From: Nitrospinae bacterium CG22_combo_CG10-13_8_21_14_all_47_10
Lineage (GTDB): Bacteria > Nitrospinota > Nitrospinia > Nitrospinales > VA-1
Direction: 5' to 3'
Assembly: GCA_002786505.1 (NCBI GenBank)
Contig: PCTK01000091.1
Span: 1-5,269 of the forward strand
DNA: 5,269 nucleotides
Shown: positions 1-5,269 of the stretch, piece by piece
Position numbering within the stretch: the first letter of the stretch is position 1
How the letters are laid out: each line of letters opens with the position of its first letter
The notes under the pieces: model-generated
The model's input: the letters and a program-made list of their open reading frames with translations, nothing else
Told to the model about the DNA's origin: nothing
Databases searched by the model: none
Position numbers and translations under genes: made by a program

Positions 1-648
1 TCGGCGCATATAGGTCGAGATCGGGATCAACACCAGGTCGTCCTGATCCAACCCGTTGGTATCCAACCCTTTCGGTTCGAAAACGCCGATGATTTTATAG
101 GGCATGAACTGCACCTTGATCATCTGCCCTAATGGATCTTCTTCACCAAACAGGTTTTTAACCGCCGTCATTCCTATAACAGCGACACGGCTGGCTGTTT
201 TCACATCCCTTTCAGAAAAAATATCCCCGCTTTGTAAGCGGTAGTCCCGGACAATGGGGAAGTCAACCGTAGAACCGGCGATGGTAGTTTCTGCCGAGCT
301 ATTGCCAAACTTGGCCACCATCCTTTTTTCTTCAAAAGGGGCCACCCTTTCCACCTCGCCGATTTCATCCATAATCCGGTTGGCATCGCGAACAGTCAGA
401 GTGGTCACATTCCCAGTGAGGCGAAGCCTCCCTCCGCGCCGTGTCATTTCCCCGGCATTAACGGTGATGAGGTTTTCACCCATTCCTGCGATCACATCCA
501 TAACTTCCTTCTGCGAACCTTTGCCAATGGCCACCATAATGATCACTGCGGCAATTCCTATCAGTATGCCCAGAGACGCCAGAAAGGTACGCATCTTGTG
601 GGCCAATAGAGCCTTAATCGCTATGGCTAGAGAAGAAAAAATATTCAT
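1..648 (-). CDS. FtsX/MacB-type ABC transporter permease, second of two (partial, C-terminus off the left edge)
   Basis: Inner-membrane permease subunit of an ABC exporter; 216 residues are visible, about half the usual length of about 400, and the frame is still open at the window edge. The N-terminus MNIFSSLAIAIKALLAHKMR is a cytoplasmic amphipathic stretch leading into transmembrane helix 1 (about residues 21-42, LGILIGIAAVIIMVAIG). Residues about 50-216 form the periplasmic MacB_PCD-type domain, with the family-typical segments SRVAVIGMTAVKNLFG (153-168) and DPLGQMIKV (171-179). The FtsX domain with three further helices should lie off the edge. The protein aligns along its visible length with the permease upstream (for example LGxxIGIA...VAIGxG and the DPxG segment), so the two are paralogues. 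ATG at 648 is the first possible start: an in-frame TGA lies two codons upstream. The gap to the preceding stop is 8 bases, with only a weak GAG as ribosome-binding site, suggesting translational coupling. Substrate unknown. Confidence 0.93.
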   Translation of the reverse strand, partial: MNIFSSLAIAIKALLAHKMRTFLASLGILIGIAAVIIMVAIGKGSQKEVMDVIAGMGENLITVNAGEMTRRGGRLRLTGNVTTLTVRDANRIMDEIGEVERVAPFEEKRMVAKFGNSSAETTIAGSTVDFPIVRDYRLQSGDIFSERDVKTASRVAVIGMTAVKNLFGEEDPLGQMIKVQFMPYKIIGVFEPKGLDTNGLDQDDLVLIPISTYMRR

Positions 649-656
649 CCGTCAAC

Positions 657-1871
657 TCATTGAGATCGAATGGATTCTTCCGGGCTCAAAAAGGCCGCCT
701 TGCGGGCGGGATGAATCCCGAATATCAAACCAATCAGGGAACAAAATACAAACGACAAAATAAAAGGCTCCATCGTGATATGAGTCGGGATTATATTGAG
801 GCGTTCCAATCCAAATGAAACGCCCAACCCCAGCGCAACTCCCATAATCCCCCCCAACAGGGAAACCAGAATCGATTCGAATAAAAATTGAATGGTGATG
901 TCAGACCGGCGCGCGCCGAAGCATCGGCGAATGCCTATTTCCCGCACCCTTTCCCGGATGGATACCAGAAGAATGTTCATGATAACGATGCCGCCCACTA
1001 GAAGGGAAACCGTTGAGACCAGAATCAACATGCGGTTTAAAGCCTGCTCCGACTCAGTCACCCGTTGCATAATTCCTTCGGGAGTAATAAAACGGAAATC
1101 ATCTTCGGCAAGAACTGAAAGGTTATGGTTTTGGCGCAAAATCTGCCTCACCGCTTCCATGGTTTCCGGTACCTGCGAAGCTTTCAGAGCAACAACCTTG
1201 ATGCTGTGGAGGTAGGTCTGGTGAGTCAGGCGCGTCATGGAGGTGGTCAGCGGGATCAGGGCGCGGTCATCAGGGTCATATCCGCTTTCAGTCAAACCCT
1301 TTTCTTCGAGCAGTCCAATCACCTCATAAAAATTATTTTGCACGCGCACCATTTTCCCCACAGGGTCTTTGTCTTTAAAAAGTTTTTTGGCTGGGGTTGC
1401 GCCCAGCACAATCACCCTTTTACTGCGATCCAGATCGGTTTCTGACAAAAATTCGCCATCCTTCATTTCCCATCCCCTTGCCAACTGCCAGTCGGGAGTC
1501 ACACCATAAACCCGGGTGCTGGTGAACTCCTTTTTATTTATGAGCTGTATGCTTTTCCTCTGGCGGGGGACGACAAGCCGGACGGTGGGAAGCGCCAACA
1601 AGTCTTCGGCATCCTCAAGGGTCATGCTGGTCGTGTTCTGCGATCGGGCAAAAAACAATCGTCCCGCGCCAGCCATCACCGAGAAAGATTCCGGACCAAA
1701 TCCCAAACTGGTAATACGGTCGAGAACTTTGATCTTGATGCCATCGCCAATGGCTACGATCACCGTCAACGAAGCAATACCAATCATCACGCCCAGCGTC
1801 ATGAGCATCGTGTTGCCCCGGTTTAATCTCAATCCCCTTAGGGCTTGTCCGAGATTTTTAAAAATTCGCAT
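657..1871 (-). CDS. FtsX/MacB-type ABC transporter permease, first of two (complete)
   Basis: Inner-membrane permease of an ABC exporter, 404 residues, full length for a permease without a fused ATPase. Topology follows the MacB/LolC/LolE plan: transmembrane helix 1 at about 21-43, a large periplasmic MacB_PCD-type domain at about 45-275, then an FtsX domain with helices at about 280-303, 329-353 and 368-386. The conserved cytoplasmic segment after helix 2 is clear (RERVREIGIRRCFGARRSDI, 306-325). Family members usually have alanine, not C318, in the 'RK/R-A-x-GA' part. The C-terminus HPARKAAFLSPEESIR matches the usual PARKAAxLxPxEALR tail. The protein should contact the ATPase through cytoplasmic loops and the adaptor through its periplasmic domain. 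The start ATG at 1871 lies 8 bases after the ATPase stop and has no clear Shine-Dalgarno sequence, so translation probably depends on the upstream gene. The paralogous permease follows after another 8-base gap. Family assignment is firm; the substrate is not inferable. Confidence 0.97.
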   Translation of the reverse strand: MRIFKNLGQALRGLRLNRGNTMLMTLGVMIGIASLTVIVAIGDGIKIKVLDRITSLGFGPESFSVMAGAGRLFFARSQNTTSMTLEDAEDLLALPTVRLVVPRQRKSIQLINKKEFTSTRVYGVTPDWQLARGWEMKDGEFLSETDLDRSKRVIVLGATPAKKLFKDKDPVGKMVRVQNNFYEVIGLLEEKGLTESGYDPDDRALIPLTTSMTRLTHQTYLHSIKVVALKASQVPETMEAVRQILRQNHNLSVLAEDDFRFITPEGIMQRVTESEQALNRMLILVSTVSLLVGGIVIMNILLVSIRERVREIGIRRCFGARRSDITIQFLFESILVSLLGGIMGVALGLGVSFGLERLNIIPTHITMEPFILSFVFCSLIGLIFGIHPARKAAFLSPEESIRSQ

Positions 1872-1879
1872 ACACGGTT

Positions 1880-2587
1880 TTAAAGGGGTCGGGTTTGTTC
1901 TTCATAGCTCAAATTACGGTCTGAGGCTATCTGTCCGTCAAGGATGGAGATAATACGCCCTGCATGTTGCGCCACGGCGGGGTCATGGGTGATGAGAATA
2001 ATGGTCTTGCCCTCCTTGACCAGATTATCGAAAGTCTGCATAGTCTGGATACCGTTTTTTGAATCCAGGTTTCCTGTGGGTTCATCCGCAAGAATGATTC
2101 GGGGATCATTAATGAGGGAGCGCGCAATAGTGACCCTTTGCTGTTCACCACCCGAAAGCTGTCCCGGTGTGTGATGCAGGCGGTGCTCCAGCCCTACCTT
2201 GGCAAGAAGCGCCCTGGCTCTCTCCTTTGCATTGCCCTGGGAATTCTTTGCGTATACTATTGGTAGCATGACATTTTCCAGTGCTGTAACCCCCGGCAAC
2301 AGGTGGAAGGCCTGAAACACAAAACCGATTTTTTCGTTGCGAACGCGGGAAAGTTTGCGGTCGTTCAACTTGCCGACCTCTTCGCCATCCAGAATATATT
2401 CCCCACTGGTGGGCTGGGCCAGACACCCCATGATTGCCATGAGCGTGCTTTTCCCCGCACCGGAAGGCCCGATTATGCTGACGTAGTCGCCCTCTTTGAT
2501 ATGAAGCGTCACATTCTGGAGCACCTTGGTCTCAATACCAATATTCCGGTAACTCTTGCAGATCGAGTTCATTTCAAGAAGGTTCAT
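1880..2587 (-). CDS. ABC transporter ATPase, MacB/LolD class
   Basis: Cytoplasmic nucleotide-binding subunit that hydrolyses ATP to drive the neighbouring permeases; 235 residues, the normal length for a stand-alone LolD-type ATPase. All catalytic motifs are intact: Walker A GPSGAGKST (40-48), Q-loop Q92 in FVFQAFHLLP, ABC signature LSGGEQQRV (144-152), Walker B IILADEP (164-170) with catalytic E169, D-loop NLD (173-175), and H-loop H201 in LITHDP. The FQxFHLLP and ADEPTGNLDS wording is typical of the MacB/LolD/FtsE branch that partners FtsX-fold permeases. In classical MacB this domain is fused to the permease; here it is a separate protein. The start ATG at 2587 shares one base with the stop of the adaptor gene (TGATG), and a GAAGG lies 5 bases upstream, so the start is well supported. 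No sign of truncation or decay. Confidence 0.97.
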   Translation of the reverse strand: MNLLEMNSICKSYRNIGIETKVLQNVTLHIKEGDYVSIIGPSGAGKSTLMAIMGCLAQPTSGEYILDGEEVGKLNDRKLSRVRNEKIGFVFQAFHLLPGVTALENVMLPIVYAKNSQGNAKERARALLAKVGLEHRLHHTPGQLSGGEQQRVTIARSLINDPRIILADEPTGNLDSKNGIQTMQTFDNLVKEGKTIILITHDPAVAQHAGRIISILDGQIASDRNLSYEEQTRPL

Positions 2588-3879
2588 CAGGGCCTTCGAC
2601 CTCTCTCTTTTCTCTCTAACGGTTTGTCAGGAATACCCACCCGGTCGCTTTCATCAAGCCCGGAGATCACTTCAATATTTCCGCCATCACGCCAGCCTAG
2701 CTCAACGGGCCTGTCTTCCAGTCCGCCGTTCGCCTGCATGACGACAAAAGTTTTCTTGCCTTCCCGTTTGATCGCTTCTTTCGGGAGAGCCAGAACCTTT
2801 TCCCGGGTCCCCGTAGTGATCACGACATTGGCCGTCATTTCTGGACGAAGTTTGGCAACATCCCTTTTCTCAATATCAAGGATCACTTCATAGTTCACCA
2901 CGTTATCCTTGATCACCGCTTTCGGATGAATTTCCCGGACCTTACCGTCGAAGAACTGGTCGGCATAAGTATCAACAGTGAACTTTGCCGTTTGCCCGAC
3001 CTTGATTCGCCCGATATCTGTCTCGTCGACAAAGACCGTGACTTCCAGTTTTCGCAGGTCAATCAGGTTGACAAATGTCGGGGCGCTGAGGCTGGCCACT
3101 ACCGTTTCCCCTTCCTGAGTGGAAACAAACGCGACAATGCCGTCAATAGGAGCCATGATCGTGGCATAAGTGAGTTGAATCTCTTCCTCCTGAAGGTTTG
3201 CCTGGGCCTTGTCGACCATGGCCTCTGACAACCGGGTATCATTTTCTAACTGGCTTTGCTTGAGTTTCAACTCTTCGTTCGCCAGCCTGATCTGGGCCTT
3301 CAACACCTCCAGCCTTTCCTCCGCTTCATCTAAGACTGTGGTGGAAACAAAGCCTTTCTTGTTCAGTTCCTGATTGCGCTCCAGCATTTTCTGCGCCAGC
3401 TTTATCTGCACCTGCAGTTCTTCGCGCTCGGCCAGGGCCTTGCTGATTTCAAGCGGACCCTCTGCACGGATTTTCTCAAGCCGGGCTTTTTCCGCATTGA
3501 GATCCGCCTGGAAACGTGCTACCCGTGAAAGCAGGTCTTCATGCTCAATCACAGCGATGACTTCTCCCGACCGTACAAAATCACCAATTTTAACCAGAAG
3601 GCTTTTGACTTGCCCGGATATGCGGGCACCAATTTTAACCTCCGCTCCCGTTTTGAGAGTCACGGTTCCTGTGGCCAGAACTTTCTGATGAATGTCCAGC
3701 CGGGTCACCGGTTCAAATTTAAAATCCTTTGCCGTGGGCTTTTGCGGGGGCTTCCCGAAAATAATTTCCCGGCCAAATTTAACAACCGGTTCCAATTTCC
3801 CTTCTTGCCAGGCCCAGGCCAAACCGGACGCAAGAACCATCCACAACAAGAGACTCCGGAGTTTTCCCGAAATCTTCAT
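2587..3879 (-). CDS. Periplasmic adaptor (membrane fusion) protein, MacA/HlyD family
   Basis: Links the inner-membrane ABC unit to an outer-membrane channel; 430 residues, within the family range. An N-terminal hydrophobic segment (about 8-23, after a short basic stretch) is a signal anchor; AWA at 21-23 could be a signal peptidase I site, so anchored versus cleaved is open. Residues about 66-112 are the first half of the lipoyl/barrel-sandwich domain (ISGQV, GDFVRSGEVIAVIE). A charged, alanine/leucine-rich coiled-coil hairpin spans about 113-235, each arm some 55-60 residues, with a GP break at 141-142. The second lipoyl half is about 238-273 (TIMAPIDGIVAFV, then EGETV). A beta-barrel follows (about 275-356, VFVDETDIGRIKVGQ), then a membrane-proximal domain (about 360-415, LPKEAI, VISGLDESDRV). 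The hairpin tip carries an exact RLS motif (R168, L172, S179), which in this family contacts TolC-like proteins. ATG at 3879 is the first possible start: an in-frame TAA lies six codons upstream and no ATG intervenes. It is the first gene of the operon and has no obvious Shine-Dalgarno sequence. Confidence 0.96.
   Translation of the reverse strand: MKISGKLRSLLLWMVLASGLAWAWQEGKLEPVVKFGREIIFGKPPQKPTAKDFKFEPVTRLDIHQKVLATGTVTLKTGAEVKIGARISGQVKSLLVKIGDFVRSGEVIAVIEHEDLLSRVARFQADLNAEKARLEKIRAEGPLEISKALAEREELQVQIKLAQKMLERNQELNKKGFVSTTVLDEAEERLEVLKAQIRLANEELKLKQSQLENDTRLSEAMVDKAQANLQEEEIQLTYATIMAPIDGIVAFVSTQEGETVVASLSAPTFVNLIDLRKLEVTVFVDETDIGRIKVGQTAKFTVDTYADQFFDGKVREIHPKAVIKDNVVNYEVILDIEKRDVAKLRPEMTANVVITTGTREKVLALPKEAIKREGKKTFVVMQANGGLEDRPVELGWRDGGNIEVISGLDESDRVGIPDKPLERKERGRRP
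2593..2597 (-). promoter_or_regulatory. Ribosome-binding site of the ATPase gene
   Basis: On the minus strand GAAGG lies 5 bases before the ATG at 2587, inside the last codons of the adaptor gene. It supports this ATG over the in-frame ATG at codon 6. A second purine-rich GAGAGAGG lies further upstream, at a less favourable distance. Confidence 0.45.
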
Positions 3880-3907
3880 ATTTGAACCATTAAGTTATTT
3901 TCCATTA

Positions 3908-3916
3908 ATTCTATCA
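3908..3916 (-). promoter_or_regulatory. Candidate extended -10 promoter element of the ABC exporter operon
   Basis: On the minus strand the bases read TGATAGAAT, that is TG-N-TAGAAT, matching the extended -10 pattern TGnTATAAT at all but one informative position. Transcription would begin near 3901, giving a leader of about 22 bases before the ATG at 3879. No -35 resembling TTGACA lies 16-18 bases further upstream; that position is GC-rich. The call rests on sequence match and location only. Confidence 0.3.
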
Positions 3917-3927
3917 CCCACTGGGCG

Positions 3928-3937
3928 CGGGGCCCCG
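3928..3937. repeat. Perfect 10-base GC palindrome, possible operator
   Basis: CGGGGCCCCG is its own reverse complement. It falls where the -35 region of the candidate operon promoter would be, and a second short palindrome, GTGCAC (3939-3944), follows at once. A regulator bound here could block RNA polymerase. A palindrome this short and GC-rich can also arise by chance, so this is a weak candidate. Confidence 0.25.
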
Positions 3938-4007
3938 TGTGCACTTAATAATATTCCTTTGTTCCCCGGAAGGGTGAATCAGCAAAGAGTTTTTAAACCG
4001 GGAAACT

Positions 4008-4013
4008 CATAAT
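4008..4013 (+). promoter_or_regulatory. Candidate -10 element for the AsmA-like gene
   Basis: CATAAT matches TATAAT at five of six positions. No convincing -35 is seen 16-18 bases upstream. If used, transcription would start near 4020 and leave a leader of about 120 bases containing the inverted repeats at 4023-4070. Weak, based on one hexamer. Confidence 0.2.
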
Positions 4014-4022
4014 CAATCCAAA

Positions 4023-4070
4023 ATCCCATCGCCAGCCGACTCCCCTGCCAAGGGGCTCGCCAAGTGGGAT
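4023..4070. repeat. Nested inverted repeats with a near-exact direct repeat
   Basis: Outer arms ATCCCA (4023-4028) and TGGGAT (4065-4070) are exact reverse complements. They enclose a second hairpin, CCCCT (4042-4046), loop GCCA, AGGGG (4051-4055). GCCAAGGGG (4047-4055) and GCCAAGTGG (4059-4067) form a direct repeat with 8 of 9 bases equal, 12 bases apart, and TCGCCA occurs at 4029-4034 and 4057-4062. No T-run follows, so it is not an intrinsic terminator on the plus strand. It could fold in a leader RNA or be a protein-binding site. Confidence 0.4.
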
Positions 4071-4142
4071 AAGTGTGGTAAAGTAAAGGAATTATCCATC
4101 TATTCCGGGATCGGCAAATGCCCGAATAACTTGAGCTTTATC

Positions 4143-5269
4143 ATGGCCTCTCCCGCATCTAAAAATAATATGCCTGTATCCGGGTCCAGGTTCATCCTGA
4201 AGCCCTGGGTTTGGATTCCTTTTTTCCTGATTCTGGTTGTCCTGATCATCCTGACACAAATTGATCTCGAATCGGTAAAAGAAAGTATGATTCAAAAGGT
4301 TTCCCGTGATACAGGCCTGAAAGTGGAAATCGATTCGATAGGTTTCGGCTTCTCCCGCGGGCTGGGACTGCAATGCAAGGGCGTCAAAGTGAGCACGCCA
4401 AAAGGCGACCAATATTCGGTCGACCGGCTGGACCTGGTTGCGGCATGGAGTCCTCTATTTAAAGGCGAATTCAAAATAAAATCTGCCACACTTGAACACC
4501 CTGTAATAAAACTGGAACTTCCCGAAACCCCAAAAGAGCCAATCGAAAAGGAACAACCAGGGGCAGAAAAAGAAAAACCTGCGGAGGAACAGGGAATCAT
4601 CGACTCTAAAACTCTTCAATCCACAACTGGGAAAATAAAAGACACTCCGCTATCCATCGACAAGTTTGTCGTCTCCAATGGCGAGGTCACTTTGACCCGG
4701 CCCGGCTCCGCAAGTCAACTTCCTTTGAATGTGGATGGAACCTTTGTTCTCAATAAAGATGAACATCTGGACCTATTGGCGCAGGCTGTCAAAGTGCAGA
4801 TCGGTACAATCTTGCTTGAAGGCGATGGAACAATTTCAAACCTGACCGCCGACGATGCTGGCATCTCCCTGAACCTTAAAGCCAGTAGCTTCTCATTAAA
4901 AGAAATACAACCTGCCCTGCAGTTTTTTGGGCAATCAGGATTGCCTCTCGAATCAGTAGAAGTTGACCGGCTATTATTAAAAACAGGGTTTCGCCTTGAC
5001 TCGCTGAGCCAAATTGAAGTCCTGAAAAAGAAAATGACCGGACACATTGATTTAAAAATCCATAACGCCATCCTGAAACTCGAAGACCGCTATTCCATCG
5101 AATCATTAGAAGGCGAAGGCATCTGGGAAAATGGGATGCTCACCCACGAATTTTCAGGCACGGCCCTTGGTAGCAAGTTCAGCCTTAATGGCAAGCTGGC
5201 TTTTTCCGGCCCTGAGAACTCTGCTGTCTCCCGTATCGAATGGAAAAATTTAAACCTGCAACAACTTCC
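4143..5269 (+). CDS. AsmA-like inner-membrane-anchored periplasmic protein (partial, C-terminus off the right edge)
   Basis: 375 residues are visible with no stop before the edge; AsmA-type proteins are commonly 600-1200 residues. A short cytoplasmic N-terminus leads to one transmembrane helix (about 22-38, PWVWIPFFLILVVLIIL). The region 42-125 resembles AsmA-family N-termini: SRDTGLKVEIDSI (54-66) corresponds to their 'tGr-v-i-~i' pattern, then GLQCKGVKVSTPKG, and the SPLFKGEFKIKSATLEHPVI (103-122) stretch corresponds to their 'Ll-gei-i--i-l--P-i-l' pattern. A Lys/Glu/Pro-rich linker follows (about 124-150). The rest (about 165-375) is alternating hydrophobic/polar strands with repeated 'GxGxI' and 'xSLNGKLAF' phrases, as expected of an elongated beta-rich groove. 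AsmA-like proteins (YhdP, TamB, YdbH, AsmA) are implicated in moving phospholipids to, or maintaining, the outer membrane. ATG at 4143 is preferred because it has a weak TGAG 7 bases upstream; ATG at codon 10 and TTG at 4131 are alternatives. Family call is by pattern, without alignment. Confidence 0.78.
   Translation, partial: MASPASKNNMPVSGSRFILKPWVWIPFFLILVVLIILTQIDLESVKESMIQKVSRDTGLKVEIDSIGFGFSRGLGLQCKGVKVSTPKGDQYSVDRLDLVAAWSPLFKGEFKIKSATLEHPVIKLELPETPKEPIEKEQPGAEKEKPAEEQGIIDSKTLQSTTGKIKDTPLSIDKFVVSNGEVTLTRPGSASQLPLNVDGTFVLNKDEHLDLLAQAVKVQIGTILLEGDGTISNLTADDAGISLNLKASSFSLKEIQPALQFFGQSGLPLESVEVDRLLLKTGFRLDSLSQIEVLKKKMTGHIDLKIHNAILKLEDRYSIESLEGEGIWENGMLTHEFSGTALGSKFSLNGKLAFSGPENSAVSRIEWKNLNLQQL

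Larger units (their letters stand above)
3880..4142. other. Divergent intergenic region
   Basis: A 263-base spacer separates the divergent start codons of the adaptor gene (minus) and the AsmA-like gene (plus). It holds no credible protein-coding gene, tRNA or terminator (no stem followed by a T-run). What can be seen is an extended -10-like element facing the ABC operon (3908-3916), a perfect GC palindrome at 3928-3937, a -10-like CATAAT facing the AsmA-like gene (4008-4013), and nested inverted repeats at 4023-4070. Both promoters are expected here because the two transcription units diverge from it. Confidence 0.7.

Noticed and set aside
254..763. A 169-codon plus-strand reading frame opposite the two permeases
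   Set aside because: Antisense to strongly conserved permease sequence and spanning the junction between them; Ser/Pro/Arg-rich nonsense composition with no ribosome-binding site of note.
657..2587. Naming these genes macB or lolC/lolD/lolE
   Set aside because: The ATPase is not fused to the permease as in MacB, and the adaptor argues against a lipoprotein-sorting Lol system. The substrate is unknown, so a symbol would overstate what the sequence shows.
2303..2893. A 196-codon plus-strand reading frame across the ATPase/adaptor junction
   Set aside because: It lies fully antisense to two genes with unmistakable conserved motifs, shows no recognisable domain, and its composition is what the opposite strand of those genes would give.
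3962..3971. TTCC-CC-GGAA near-palindrome as an operator
   Set aside because: Arms of four bases only, not symmetric through the centre, and no second copy elsewhere in the intergenic region.
4042..4055. CCCCT-GCCA-AGGGG as an intrinsic terminator
   Set aside because: The stem is only five pairs and no T-run follows on either strand, and no gene ends nearby.
4092..4412. A 106-codon minus-strand reading frame, and similar ones at 4292-4600, 4715-5071 and 4876-5106
   Set aside because: All are antisense to the continuous plus-strand AsmA-like frame, which has a transmembrane anchor, family-like N-terminus and no stop over 1127 bases. The shadows overlap each other and look like no family.

Overview
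The window suggests a Gram-negative (two-membrane) bacterium of roughly balanced base composition. The evidence is that it encodes a periplasmic adaptor protein with a TolC-docking motif and an AsmA-like envelope protein, both of which make sense only with an outer membrane. The lineage cannot be fixed from this sequence alone. A marine or sediment diderm such as Nitrospinota or Desulfobacterota is conceivable, but that is a guess.

Layout: about three quarters of the window (1-3879) is one tightly packed minus-strand operon, read right to left. Its order is a membrane-fusion (periplasmic adaptor) protein, an ABC ATPase of the MacB/LolD class, then two different FtsX/MacB-type permeases, the second of which runs off the left edge. 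The junctions are a one-base stop/start overlap followed by two 8-base gaps, so the genes are almost certainly co-transcribed and probably translationally coupled. A 263-base divergent intergenic region (3880-4142) holds weak promoter-like elements and some inverted repeats. A plus-strand gene (4143 to the right edge) encodes the N-terminal part of an AsmA-like, inner-membrane-anchored periplasmic protein.

How the genes work together: the ATPase would power a pair of FtsX-type permeases in the inner membrane. These have large periplasmic domains that should contact the adaptor, and the adaptor would bridge to a TolC-like outer-membrane channel not seen here. In the classical MacB pump the ATPase is fused to a single permease that forms homodimers. 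Here the ATPase is separate and there are two paralogous permeases, so the inner-membrane unit is probably a heterodimer, as in LolCDE, but combined with a MacA/HlyD-type adaptor. The substrate cannot be told from sequence. The divergent AsmA-like gene may hint at envelope lipid or outer-membrane homeostasis, but that link rests only on adjacency.

Nothing in the window points to a mobile element, CRISPR array, RNA gene or clearly new system. The most useful observations are the heteromeric permease arrangement, an exact RLS docking motif in the adaptor, and possible regulatory structure in the divergent intergenic region.
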